64,000 nt of DNA from assembly GCF_002163585.1 (NCBI RefSeq), contig NZ_CP015579.1:3782001-3846000 (forward strand). The letters run 5' to 3'. A program made the translations under genes and the position numbers. Source of the stretch: Tatumella citrea (GTDB lineage: Bacteria; Pseudomonadota; Gammaproteobacteria; Enterobacterales; Enterobacteriaceae). Positions 27,767 to 37,400 of this stretch are shown piece by piece. The notes beneath the pieces were generated by a model. It ran no database searches. It had not been told where the DNA came from and saw only the letters and a program-made list of their open reading frames with translations. Within the stretch, counting starts at the first letter, position 1, and each line of letters starts with the position of its first letter.

Positions 27767-28553
27767 GACCTAACAGAGCAATATAGTGACCAGGAGTGAT
27801 TCCCATTACTTTCCGAAATGCATTGATAAAATGGCTCTGATCGTAAAATCCGAGACTGATCGCGGCCTCCAGCGGATGAACATTGCGGCGTAACAGATTA
27901 CGGGCCTGATGCAGCCGGAGTTGCATGTGATACTGCAAGGGCGGCAGCCCTGTATAGCAGGTAAACGACCGGATAAAATGATACTTACTTAATCCGGCAA
28001 TCTGCGCCAGGGTTTCCAGAGAGGGCTTTTCAGTCAGATGGCAACGCAGGTAGTCAATCACTTTGTTGATTTGCAGTTCTTCATTTCCCGCCAGAGAAGC
28101 TGAGGGTTCCAGCAATTCGCTACACAATCGCAACAACTCCTGCTGTTGCAGCAGGTCGTTATCTTCGCGAGCCGAATCCGCAAACCGGCAGATAGCATTA
28201 AACAGCTGCGGATCATCAAACACACCTTCCCGCAGCACAGGGACATGGGAGTGACTACTCAGATTTTCCTGTGTCATCAGGTTTTTGATAACCGATTGTG
28301 GCAAATGAATACTGATAAATTCTACACTCTGCTGTGCAAATTTTGAGGACTGGATAGAGGCAGGGTTATACAGGGTGACCTGTCCGCTTTTTGCGGTTAA
28401 GTTTTTTCCTGACAGCCAGATCTCCTCAATGCCGCTAAGATTGGCACTGATCACATACTCATCGTGAGAATGTCTGGGAAACCCGTCATCACAGGCAATC
28501 ACCCGGGAACATTCGATGCCATTCCGGCTGAACCATTCGCTGAACTGTAACAC
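27756..28553 (-). CDS. AraC-family regulator next to LysE exporter
   Basis: A 265-aa regulator: AraC-binding cupin at about 15-100 (RHSHDEYVISANLSGIEEIWL) and two helix-turn-helix units at about 175-260 (LETLAQIAGLSKYHFIRSFTCYTGLPPLQYHMQ and LEAAISLGFYDQSHFINAFRKVMGITPGHYI). Fusions of this type are common beside LysE exporters and often control them. It is convergent with and overlaps the exporter gene, so regulation would act at a distance or through antisense overlap. The start ATG is also the 5' boundary toward the aldolase gene. Confidence 0.85.
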   Translation of the reverse strand: MLQFSEWFSRNGIECSRVIACDDGFPRHSHDEYVISANLSGIEEIWLSGKNLTAKSGQVTLYNPASIQSSKFAQQSVEFISIHLPQSVIKNLMTQENLSSHSHVPVLREGVFDDPQLFNAICRFADSAREDNDLLQQQELLRLCSELLEPSASLAGNEELQINKVIDYLRCHLTEKPSLETLAQIAGLSKYHFIRSFTCYTGLPPLQYHMQLRLHQARNLLRRNVHPLEAAISLGFYDQSHFINAFRKVMGITPGHYIALLGLSR

Positions 28554-28823
28554 TAGTGCATTCCCCTGCTTTTCTCGTTGCTGTCAGGATTTATAACAGC
28601 ATTTAGCGATGATGATTTCAACACCCCGCCTCCTGTTTCTGGTATCGTCACCTACCGGGCTCAGGGAGTAAGCAACGTGAGTTCTTAGGGTTTACAGGCT
28701 TACAGGACAACCGGCAATCTGCTGACTAGCGAGATTAACAGATCGCCAGTAAAAGTGGCCCCGTTACCGGGTCCCCTGCTGATAACCGTATTAAGCGACA
28801 AACTTACACTCAGGAGTATTTCT

Positions 28824-29717
28824 ATGTTCAGTGGGTTATGTGCTTTCCCGTTAACGCCGTTAAGTAATGGCCAACTGGATGAAGAGAGTTTCTCCCGGAT
28901 TATGGCGCGCCTGACCGCTGCCGGGGTAGATTCACTGGGTATTTTAGGGTCAACAGGCAGTTACGCCTATCTGACCCGACAGCAGCGCCAGCGCGTGATA
29001 CAACTCGCGCGCCAGCTGGCCGGAGATATTCCTCTGATGGCCTGTGTTGGTTCTGTCAGTGGCGATGAAATTTTGCGGCTGGCAGAAGATGCACAGCAGG
29101 CTGGAGCTGATGCATTACTGCTATCGGTGATTTGCTACCAGTCTCTGCGCGACGAAGAAGTCTACCGGTTGTTTGAAACAGTCACCCAACAGGTTTCACT
29201 TCCTGTCTGTATTTATGATAATCCCTCAACCACCCACTTTCGCTATTCAGACCAGCTACTCGGACAGCTCTCGGCATTGCCAGGAGTACGCTCAGTGAAA
29301 ATTCCCGGCATCTCCGGGGATCACGATACAGTGAAACAACGGATCAGCCAGTTGCGTAGCCAGCTTGACCCCGGCACCGTTATCGGTATCAGTGGAGATG
29401 CTTTTGCGGCGAGTGGTTTAACTGCTGGTTGTGAAGTCTGGTATTCGGTATGCGGCGGCCTGTTCCCGCGCATCAGCAAACAAATAACCCGGGCAGCGGT
29501 AGCCGGTGATACTCAACAGGTCATGGCACTGAGTGCCAGGCTGGAACCTTTATGGGCGCTGTTTCGCAAGCATGGCGGCAGCCTGCGGGTTATCGCTGCT
29601 GCAGCCGGAATTCTTGGCCTGACTGCCCGCGACAACCTGCCACGCCCTTTGTTACCACTACCAGAGAGCGATTTACCGGAAATTGCTGAGGTGATTGAGC
29701 CGTTGGCTTTGGAGTAG
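28824..29717 (+). CDS. Dihydrodipicolinate synthase/N-acetylneuraminate lyase family aldolase
   Basis: A 297-aa class I aldolase of the DapA/NanA family. The Schiff-base lysine is K159 in RSVKIPG; the carboxylate-binding motif is GSTGS (42-46) and the proton-relay tyrosine Y131 lies in CIYDNP. Because the canonical DapA motifs GTTGE and YNVP are altered, this is probably not the biosynthetic lysine enzyme but a catabolic member acting on a 2-keto-3-deoxy sugar acid or similar; the exact substrate is unknown. The ATG follows AGGAG; longer frames upstream lack support. In the island-free chromosome it would have been convergent with ssb, sharing the next terminator. Confidence 0.85.
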   Translation: MFSGLCAFPLTPLSNGQLDEESFSRIMARLTAAGVDSLGILGSTGSYAYLTRQQRQRVIQLARQLAGDIPLMACVGSVSGDEILRLAEDAQQAGADALLLSVICYQSLRDEEVYRLFETVTQQVSLPVCIYDNPSTTHFRYSDQLLGQLSALPGVRSVKIPGISGDHDTVKQRISQLRSQLDPGTVIGISGDAFAASGLTAGCEVWYSVCGGLFPRISKQITRAAVAGDTQQVMALSARLEPLWALFRKHGGSLRVIAAAAGILGLTARDNLPRPLLPLPESDLPEIAEVIEPLALE

Positions 29718-29758
29718 TCCGACTTTTACACCAAAGCGTAATGGAATCCCCTAAACAC

Positions 29759-29782
29759 AAAACCCTGCCTAAGCAGGGTTTT
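29759..29782. terminator. Bidirectional terminator, last core feature before the island
   Basis: AAAACCCTGC, loop CTAA, GCAGGGTTTT: a perfect 10-bp stem with T-runs on both strands. It ends the aldolase gene. It is symmetrical, so it could also have ended ssb before the island was inserted. Confidence 0.88.
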
Positions 29783-29810
29783 ATCAGGTACGGATAGCCG
29801 GAAAGGCCAA

Positions 29811-29819
29811 TCAGAACGG
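29811..29819. repeat. Candidate left attachment core
   Basis: TCAGAACGG, identical and in the same orientation as the last nine bases of ssb at the other end of the island. The repeat is short, so the call depends on its position 30 bp after the core terminator. Confidence 0.55.
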
Positions 29820-30131
29820 TAGTTCACATAAAGTAAGAAAAAATAATACAACCAATTGAAAACATTCATTTTTATCATAACAAAAGGATAAAATGTCAAT
29901 TTATCCCCAATATTGTTCACTTTCTGGACAGAAACTGTGGTACTACTATCCGCTAAGTGTAAAGTTAGAATATTAACACTTTCAGCGATATCATCTGAGC
30001 AACTCAAGTGGATCCAACACCCGAAATCAATAAGGCGGCTCTTCAAAGGCTGGTTATTTCGATCAAACATTGATTCGCATTTTAGCAAGATCTTGGCGAA
30101 ATAAAATTCATTAATTCTATTGCTATCAACT
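29820..30131. other. Left end of island, no gene
   Basis: AT-rich sequence without a credible coding region. A leftward open frame across it runs through the core terminator and the putative attachment core and resembles no protein. Confidence 0.55.
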
Positions 30132-30280
30132 CTATATCAAACCTTGGTATTTACACCGTTTCGAGCTGTAATTGGCCAAAAACTTGTCAGACCAAGGATC
30201 TATTCCGTAGACAGGCACCCAGTCTCCCGGTAATCCCCCCATAAAACCGGTATGTTCATAAGTAGAATTTTCTCGTAATC
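30132..30280 (-). pseudogene. C-terminal remnant of an unrecognised gene
   Basis: About 48 codons ending in TAG, reading STYEHTGFMGGLPGD then WVPVYGIDPWSDKFLANY in one frame. The composition is protein-like (aromatic, W, G, D and P in ordered spacing) and unlike the low-complexity noise around it. Upstream the frame runs antisense into an IS3-type orfA remnant, so the 5' part was probably removed by that insertion. I do not recognise the family. Confidence 0.35.
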
Positions 30281-30299
30281 TGAACTGAGGGGAAATTCT

Positions 30300-30548
30300 T
30301 TGAAAAAATCTCGTTTTACTGACAGCCAGATTATCGCCATTCTTAAAACAAACCGAAGCAGGCACACCTTTCTCGGAGCTTTATCGGGAGCACGGCATCA
30401 GTAGTGCCAGCTTTTATCAATGGCATTTGTAGTTTGGCAGGATGGATGCTGCCCGCATCTCTTAGCCGAAAGAGCTGGAAGAGGAAAACTGTCGTTTCAA
30501 AAATGTATGCCGAAGAGCGGCTGAAATCATTCAAGAAGCCATGGCAAG
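30300..30548 (+). pseudogene. Decayed IS3-family orfA
   Basis: Pieces in shifting frames spell an IS3-family (IS407-like) OrfA: KKSRFTDSQIIAILK, then ELYREHGISSASFYQWH, then MDAARIS, KELEEEN, MYAEERLK and IIQEAM. At least three small deletions and two in-frame stops break it, and the start codon reads TTG. No orfB follows. It marks an old insertion at the left end of the island. Confidence 0.8.
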
Positions 30549-30559
30549 ATGTGAGGGTG

Positions 30560-30625
30560 CGTAATCGCACTTGATCTGGACCCCCTTTCGCATATTACTT
30601 GGCGACCGTTCGCAAATTACTTGAC
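30560..30625. repeat. IS21-like terminal repeat array (remnant end)
   Basis: Three imperfect copies of one motif, read on the minus strand: GTCAAGTAATTTGCGAA, CCAAGTAATATGCGAA and TCAAGTGCGATTACGCA, with the ACTTG cores at 30569, 30597 and 30619. Multiple copies of a CAAGT-type transposase-binding repeat near the tip are typical of IS21-family ends. No istA or istB genes are present. Confidence 0.5.
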
Positions 30626-30770
30626 CATTGCCAACAAGTTCTGACTGTAAACATTCGATGTGTGAAATGGGTTCATCTGAATGTCTGCTGCGTGCCAGGA
30701 GCTGACATTACAAACATCTGAACATGCGGATCTACGGGGGAGCAGGACACCTCTCTAAAAACACATAAAA

Positions 30771-30792
30771 AAACCGCCATAAATGGCGGTTT
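30771..30792 (-). terminator. Terminator-like hairpin upstream of HEPN gene
   Basis: AAACCGCCAT/ATGGCGGTTT with a short loop, followed on the minus strand by seven T residues. It would stop leftward transcription; no gene on that strand clearly needs it, so it may shield the next gene from antisense reading. Confidence 0.65.
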
Positions 30793-30945
30793 CAAAAGGG
30801 ACGACCCTAACCAGTCCGGGAACAAAGCCACAGGCGAGCAAGTAAGGGTCTTATTTTTCGGTAACGGCCGCTGCCAGTACAACAACGGCTAGAAATTATG
30901 TAATATTGACCTATTATAACATCCCAACGCAGGGACGCAACACGC

Positions 30946-32775
30946 ATGAGAATCGATAAGCAACTCAATAAGCAAGGCTGTACGCCTAGGCAGGTCTTTT
31001 TCATTGAATGTTGGGGGAATCTTTCCCACAAAAATAGCATTGATACAGATAGGGTCAGCTTCAACAACCCGTTGAACGCCTCAAACGAGTTACTTTTTCT
31101 CTACCAGTTTGGTGACAAATACAAAGGGATCGATAAACGTGCCCGGGCAGCCGAAGAGTTGCTGGAACTGCTAAAAAAAGATGTGGTCGCCGCGCAACCG
31201 ATATTTGAAGACATCCCTCAAACTCTGATAAGTCTTCTTGAAACTAAAGAGCTTCTCCGAGACTCGGGCAGAAGCCCAGTTGAAAAAAAACAGAAGCTCA
31301 TTCAGAGCATGGTCAATCAGTTAGTTGATAGTTTTGAAACTTATTATATTGAAAAAGCCATTGAACTCATTGAGATTGAGCTAAATTTGACTTCGAAACC
31401 TAGTGATCTTGATTATGAGAAAATTGCTAATTTATCAAATGGGTTGATGAGTGTTGTTCTTACCCTTGGCATGCCTATTTCAGAATGCTATCTTTTATAT
31501 AAGCGCATTCTATTAGGTAAAAATGGAGAATTATTTTCTTCAAGATTTTCTTCATGGCGGTCAAAATTATGTAATCAACCAACAGAATATGATGTAAAAA
31601 TCACGATAGAGAGTAATAAATTACATGACATGTTCCAATCCACGCAGCAGTCAGTAACTTTCAATGGATGTATTTATCAACCGGTAATAACAGGAAAAAA
31701 TAAAAAGGCTGTAGAAATAAATATAAATACCATTGCTCGCTCGGTATTATCTGCGAGAGTGAATGCCGAAGCCATCCTTGAAGAATCGTTAGATGTTGTA
31801 GCTTACATAATTGGCCGAAATGATATTAATACACATAGTTCATTTACAGTAAAAGATTCATCAGGTCATATTACTAATATAGCCAAATTTGAAAATGAAA
31901 TAAACGCCAACACAGATCGATTAACACTCAGTGAATTTTCATTTTTCATGAATTCCATGGGGAAAATATACACACAATCTCCCTCTAAATCTTTAAAGAA
32001 AATCAGTTCCGCATTCCATTTTTTAAGGAATGGAATTAGTAAAAGCTCAAAGGAAAGTCGTTACACCTCATACTGGTCAGCGCTGGAATCTCTAACACTT
32101 GGTGTATCTTCAAATGACCTAACGCATGATGAACACGTCATTTATTCCGTTGTACCCTGCATCGGGGTCGACTATATTGTTAAGCAGATGGCCTTGATGC
32201 GCGACATCATTTTATCAGAATCGATGATTGTCACTGATTCTGCGGGGTCGGCCATTGATTTTAACCATGCAAGCCTGGCTGATTTGTACACTTATTTTAA
32301 AGATAGAAGTATCAGTTCACAAATTGAATCTTGGCTGGTTAATTATCCATATTCAGCATATATGTTCAGGAAATTATTATTACTATGCAATAATCATAGG
32401 GAGATGGGAAGTAAGATTATTAAACATGCAGAGAAGGTAACATTGCAAATTCATAGGTTATATATATTAAGAAATTCTATCGTTCATAACGCTGAATCTA
32501 GTCCTTATATTGAAATGCTGACTGCAAATCTAGAACATTATTTGCGAGGGACTATAAACGCTATGTTCTATATGGCATCAACCCTTCCGAGAGTAAGTTC
32601 ATCCGAAGAGGCATTTATTAGATATCATCATATGTTTGAAAAAATGATTGTCGATCTCGAGCCAACTCATGGCGCGAAACATAACAAAATAGATGGAATT
32701 AACAAACAAATAGAAAAAAGACAAATAGTAACCTCAGATGCAGTATTGGTTAAGTGGTTGAAGTTGCACTCATAA
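30946..32775 (+). CDS. Large orphan protein with C-terminal HEPN (Apea-like) domain
   Basis: A 609-aa soluble protein with no signal peptide or membrane segment. I recognise only the C-terminal third: YTSYWSALESLTLG near 375-388 and the motif RNSIVH (R509 to H514) in RLYILRNSIVHNAESSP, the Rx4H signature of HEPN domains, here of the Apea-like type found in many phage-defence proteins, where R and H form an RNase active site. The first 350 residues, with several acidic helical stretches (AAEELLELLKKD, EKAIELIEIELN), match nothing I can name. The gene is strikingly AT-rich compared with flanking core genes. It has no operon partner: IS21-like remnants lie on both sides. A single-gene abortive-infection RNase is a reasonable guess, unproven. 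Confidence 0.6.
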   Translation: MRIDKQLNKQGCTPRQVFFIECWGNLSHKNSIDTDRVSFNNPLNASNELLFLYQFGDKYKGIDKRARAAEELLELLKKDVVAAQPIFEDIPQTLISLLETKELLRDSGRSPVEKKQKLIQSMVNQLVDSFETYYIEKAIELIEIELNLTSKPSDLDYEKIANLSNGLMSVVLTLGMPISECYLLYKRILLGKNGELFSSRFSSWRSKLCNQPTEYDVKITIESNKLHDMFQSTQQSVTFNGCIYQPVITGKNKKAVEININTIARSVLSARVNAEAILEESLDVVAYIIGRNDINTHSSFTVKDSSGHITNIAKFENEINANTDRLTLSEFSFFMNSMGKIYTQSPSKSLKKISSAFHFLRNGISKSSKESRYTSYWSALESLTLGVSSNDLTHDEHVIYSVVPCIGVDYIVKQMALMRDIILSESMIVTDSAGSAIDFNHASLADLYTYFKDRSISSQIESWLVNYPYSAYMFRKLLLLCNNHREMGSKIIKHAEKVTLQIHRLYILRNSIVHNAESSPYIEMLTANLEHYLRGTINAMFYMASTLPRVSSSEEAFIRYHHMFEKMIVDLEPTHGAKHNKIDGINKQIEKRQIVTSDAVLVKWLKLHS

Positions 32776-32863
32776 AATGTTATTTGATGAATCCGAGCTA
32801 CTCGCAATGGTCAATCCAACCTATCTATTAGTTGTTCCTACTTAGAATACATTTTCAGCTTTA

Positions 32864-32998
32864 GAGCCTATCCCAATAGATAATAGGGTTCAGCTTGCAA
32901 CGGGTATTATGCCTGTTGGTTGAACCCATGATAACAGGGTTGGCGCATCAAAACTGGCAGCTTTAAAAACGGTTTTTATCGCCTATTGAGATAGGTTC
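32864..32998. mobile_element. 135-bp MITE with IS5-type inverted repeats
   Basis: The ends are GAGCCTATCCCAATAG on the left and the inverse of GAACCTATCTCAATAG on the right (14 of 16 matching), flanked directly on both sides by TTA. A 3-bp TNA target duplication and GAxCCTATC-type ends fit the IS5 family (IS427/IS1031-like groups). The inside is too short to code and holds a GGGTTCA/TGAACCC dyad. It is non-autonomous. Confidence 0.72.
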
Positions 32999-33119
32999 TT
33001 AATATCGCCTTATAAAGTTCAATGGATCGGTTAAACTTGAAACGCTAACTTCCGCTCCTCGCTCACAACTGCCTGTCAGCATAGTAGGTGACTTGCCTTC
33101 ATTTTTTGTTAGAGATATC

Positions 33120-33184
33120 CAAGTGAAATGCAAACAGGTAGTCAAGTAAAATGCAAATGGGCTGTCAAGTGAATGCAAATACTC
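33120..33184. repeat. Three tandem 23-bp repeats, IS21-like end
   Basis: CAAGTGAAATGCAAA, CAAGTAAAATGCAAA and CAAGTGAATGCAAA occur at 33120, 33143 and 33166, an exact 23-bp period. They resemble in inverted orientation the array near 30.6 kb. They may be the multiple transposase-binding repeats of an IS21-family end, or iterons. Confidence 0.6.
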
Positions 33185-33346
33185 AGAGGGAGAAGCTAAC
33201 TAAACCTGTAGGATGACAGAAGACACTCGGTCTGATGCTTTTCAACAGAGCGCTTTTGCTCTGAACCCCACACTTAGGGGAGGAATTCCTCAAGAAGATG
33301 GTGATATCTTAAGAAATATTGTACAACTATATGTAGTAAATAATTT

Positions 33347-33393
33347 TACCCCGTAATGTCGGGCGCTCGATGCTGGCCAGACATTACGGGGTA
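33347..33393. repeat. Perfect 14-bp inverted repeat with 19-nt loop
   Basis: TACCCCGTAATGTC (33347-33360) is exactly mirrored by GACATTACGGGGTA (33380-33393). There is no strong T-run, so it is not an obvious terminator. It could be an IS terminus, a recombination site or an RNA stem; it is unexplained. Confidence 0.6.
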
Positions 33394-33694
33394 GTGGTGG
33401 GGTGTCTGAGACAATCATCAGGACGAGTCTCGAAAAGACTGCAGACGGACAACGGAAGCTAATTTAGCTCAAAACTAATGGAGAAGATGAGCTAAAAGAA
33501 CGAGGAGCACTATGGACTTCTCTGGACTGGGAAAACCCTACGGATAATGTACTTTTCGAGTCTTTTAATAGCACAGCCTGAGGCTGAACTGCCATTTGTT
33601 CCTGCCTCTTGAATATGCACAGGAGAAAATCGAGTACTGCCGATAGTAAAATAATCATTACCAATGCACTATTAAATACATACTGGAGTTGTAT

Positions 33695-33868
33695 ATGAAC
33701 GCGTTTATACAAAAAAAATCTGACAAAAAAATCGATGTTCGCCATCCGCGTGGGAGTAAAATTATTGAGGAGTTACTTAATGGTATTGACCTTGATGAAA
33801 TTAAAGAGTCGAACGAAAAAATGAAGGATTATTTGAATCAAAAGCCGGTTGGCAATGAGCTTCTCTGA
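33695..33868 (+). CDS. Small hypothetical protein, 57 aa
   Basis: A short charged protein (MNAFIQKKSDKKIDVRHPRG at the start, then IIEELLNGIDLDEIKESNEK). It has a basic N-terminal third and an acidic, helix-prone remainder. The ribosome site is excellent: GGAG six bases before the ATG. Such a layout is common in small antitoxins and DNA-binding proteins, but I recognise no family and no partner toxin gene is adjacent. It is isolated in an otherwise non-coding, AT-rich part of the island. Confidence 0.5.
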   Translation: MNAFIQKKSDKKIDVRHPRGSKIIEELLNGIDLDEIKESNEKMKDYLNQKPVGNELL

Positions 33869-34459
33869 AGAATATTGTTAGAGTTAACACTTTGCTGATT
33901 TTTATGGTAGTAACCTACTGATATAACAGTCTTTGATACTCAACTGATTCGCTAAGATGGTGTCGATAACATGTGAAGGTGTGCGTCAGGGGGATAAAAG
34001 CATATTGAACTATAAATCATTAAAATCTGGGTGATGATAAATAATCAAATAAAATCAATGCAATATAATAAAATCCCATGTTATAAATTTTGATTTTTCA
34101 GTTTCCCTGTGACTCGTAACGTAACAATCCCCTCAAATATCGTTTAAAGTCCCCCCTAGCACCCACCAAATCCAGTTCTTTTAAGGATCCATGCTAGAGA
34201 TTAAGTGGTATCCAGAGCAAATATCAGAATGATTAATGATTAAGGAAGTATCTTCCGATACTCCTTCCATCTGTGTAACGACTGCCGCTATCAGTAAAAC
34301 GTGATCGTTGAGCCTCGCTGCCATTCGGGTCATCGAGATACTCCTAAATTCAGGCTAGTAGAGAATTTCACTTATGAACACACTGGTTTACGGGGAAATT
34401 ACCATTACCTTTATTTCAGAAAGTTATACTTACTGAATAAACATACACCATCGCTAGAA
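33869..34459. other. Intergenic, island, no certain gene
   Basis: Mostly AT-rich non-coding sequence. A leftward 50-codon frame (34333 to 34181, beginning MTRMAARLNDHVLLIAAVV) has a good AGGAG seven bases upstream but no recognisable homology; it may be a real small gene or chance. No terminator for the RND gene to the right is obvious. Confidence 0.45.
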
Positions 34460-37400
34460 TCAATGCCGTACTAAACACCGTTTGTCTGACCATGACTGTT
34501 CTTTCTGCATAACCAGGCTCATTGCAGCCGGAAGAACCGTCAGCGTCACCAGTGTTGCCACCAATAATCCACCAATAATTGCATACGCCATTGGCCCCCA
34601 GAATACCTGCTCTGAAATCGGCAGCATCCCGAGTATCGCCGCACAGGCAGTCAGTAGTATCGGCCGAGCACGGTGCCCAGCTGCGGAGATGATCGCCGCA
34701 TCATACATCATTCCCTCCCGTACATAGTTGTCAGCTTCACTGATAAGAATCACCGAGTTACGGATTATCATCCCCGCCAGCGCGATAATGCCCAGCAGTG
34801 CGACGAACCCTAGAGGGGTGCCAGTTGGCAACATCGCCAGCACGATACCAATCAGACCAAAGGGCGCCATCAGTAGAGCCAGCAGCATCCGGGAAAACAG
34901 CTGAAGCTGTATCATCAGCAACACCATCATCACCATCAGAGTCACCGGCAGCATGACGTACACAGAGTTGTTGCCTTTCTCTGATTCTGCCACCGTCCCG
35001 CCCTCCTCTACCTGATAACCAGGTGGCAGTGTGGCACGTAGCCGGTTAACCGATGGCAGCAGTTGTTTTGAGACAGTCTCCGCACGCATCCCAGGTGCCA
35101 CATCGGTCTGTACGGTAATATAAGGCAGCCGCTGACGCCTCCATATGACCGGGTCACCCACCCCCCATTCAGGTGTCGCAATCTGGCTCAGCGGGATTTT
35201 CTGCCCCAGGTCATTTGTCAGGAGCAGACCGGACAACGTCGTTAAATCCTGACGTTCCGCGTCATTCGCGCGCAGCACCACATCAATCAGACGATTGCCA
35301 TCACGCACCTTCGTCACCACCGACCCTGACCATACGGTGTTCAGCATCTGAGCAATAAGCTGCGAAGATACACCCGCTGCCCTGGCGGCCGTCTGATTAA
35401 CGTTGAGTGTGATGACCCGTTCCGGCTCTCCCGCGCTGAGGTTAACCTCACGTGTACAGGGACACATACCCAGCACTGACGCCAGCTTATGCGCAATCGC
35501 TTTCACCTGTCCGTAATCAGGTCCGGTGATGCGGTATTTCACCGGCCAGCCCACCGGAGGACCGAGTTCCAGCGGGGAAACACGGCTGATGATGTCTCTG
35601 AACTGACTGGAGAGCAAATCATTCAGCGTTTTTTTCAGCCTGTCACGTGACCGCAAGTCCTTCGCCACCACCACCAGTTGGGCGGTATTTTCATTATCTA
35701 GCAGGACATCCATCGGCAGGTAAAAGCGTATTGCACCTGACCCGATGTAACTTGAAAAATGATCAACATCCGGGTCACGGATTAACGCTTTTTCTAATCG
35801 TGTAACCTGACGCCCGGTTTCGCTCTGAGAAGCGTCAGCTTCCAGCGTCAGGCTGACCAGCAGTTCGGGCCGGTCAGAGGCAGGGAAAAATTCACCCTGC
35901 ATAAATGTCGTGCCATACGCGGCCAACCCCAGCAGAACCAGTGCAACCCCGACAGTCATTGCCCGGTGGTGTAGAATCATGGTCAGCAGACGATGATATC
36001 CCGCCCGAAGCCTACTCGGAGACCTCCTGTCCGGATGAGTTTTTAGTTTTACAGGTAAAATCCTCACACCGATAAGCGGCGAAAACAGGATGGCAACCCC
36101 CCATGAACAGAGCAGCGCAATCAGCATCACAGCAAACAACGTGTAGCAGTATTCCCCCGCGCTGGAGGCCGCAAATCCGACAGGAATAAACCCGGCAATC
36201 ATCACCAGCGTCCCGGTCAGCATCGGAAACGCAGTTGTTCTGAAGGCATACGTGGCCGCCTCGCGGCGTGAATCACCCGCTTCAAGCCTGGATATCATGG
36301 TTTCAACCGTTATCATGGCATCGTCAACCAGCAGCCCGAGCGCGATAATCAACGCACCGAGCGAGATACGTTGCAGACCGATACCGGCAAGCAGCATGCC
36401 GGTAAAGGTCAGCGCCAGAACCAGTGGTATCGCTGCGGCCACCACCATTCCGGCGCGCAGGCCCAACGACACAAAAGACACGGCAAGTACAATGGCGACC
36501 GCCTCAGCCAGCACGCGAACAAATCCGCTGATAGCGTTGGCGACCACGGCCGACTGGTCGGCGACCTTAACCATTTCAATACCGTGGGGCAGCTGCTGGC
36601 TGAGCAGCCCAATGCGGGCCTTCAGGGCCAGACCGAAGTCGATCATATTCCCGGTTGCAGCCATGGAAATAGCCAGACCGATGGCCGGTTTTCCGTTAAC
36701 GCGGAACTCCGGCGACGGAGGCTCTGCCGTTTCGCGCCGGACGGTGGCGATAGCGGTCAAAGGAATATAACGACCATCGATATGCAGCGTGACCGCCTGC
36801 AGGCTTTTTTCCGACGTCAGCGCGCCGCTGACGCGAAGCAAGACCTTTTCGCGGGCCGTGCGCAGCGTGCCGGCAGGCTCGACCGCATTCTGCGCCTTCA
36901 GGGCATCGCTGACCTGTTGCAGAGTGATCCCCATGCCCGCCAACTGGCGCGGGGAGAAAGCGATAACGAGTTGTTCGTCCTGCTCCCCGATCAAGCGAAT
37001 TTTCCCCACGTCCGGCAGCGACATCAGGTCGCGGCGAATATCCTCCACCCGGTCGCGCAGTTCCTGCAGAGTAAAACCCTCGGCGGTAAACCCATAGATA
37101 GTGCCAAAGGTATCCTCAAATTCGTCATCAACCGACGGTCCCTGTACGCCGGAGGGCAGTGATGAGGCAATATCCTGCATTTTCTTTCGCACCTGATACC
37201 AGATGCCGGGCACCTGCCTGGGCGGGGTATCATCTCTCAGGTTGACAAAGATCACCGACTGACCGGCATGTGTATCACTTTCCACATAATCCAGATACGG
37301 AATTTCCTGCAGCTTTTTCTCCAGCGTGTCCGTCACCAGGTTGACCGTATCCTGTACGGTAGCTCCCGGCCAAGAGGCTGAGACTACCGCCGTCTTAATC

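Noticed and set aside
29726..30088. A leftward 120-codon frame at the island boundary
   Set aside because: It crosses the aldolase terminator and the putative attachment core and shows no family features.
33120..33184. A CRISPR-like array of short repeats
   Set aside because: There are only three imperfect 23-bp units in direct tandem without spacers and with no cas genes; an IS end fits better.
33464..33745. A leftward 93-codon frame with hydrophobic stretches
   Set aside because: It lies antisense to the small gene that has a much better ribosome site, and its composition looks like AT-rich noise.
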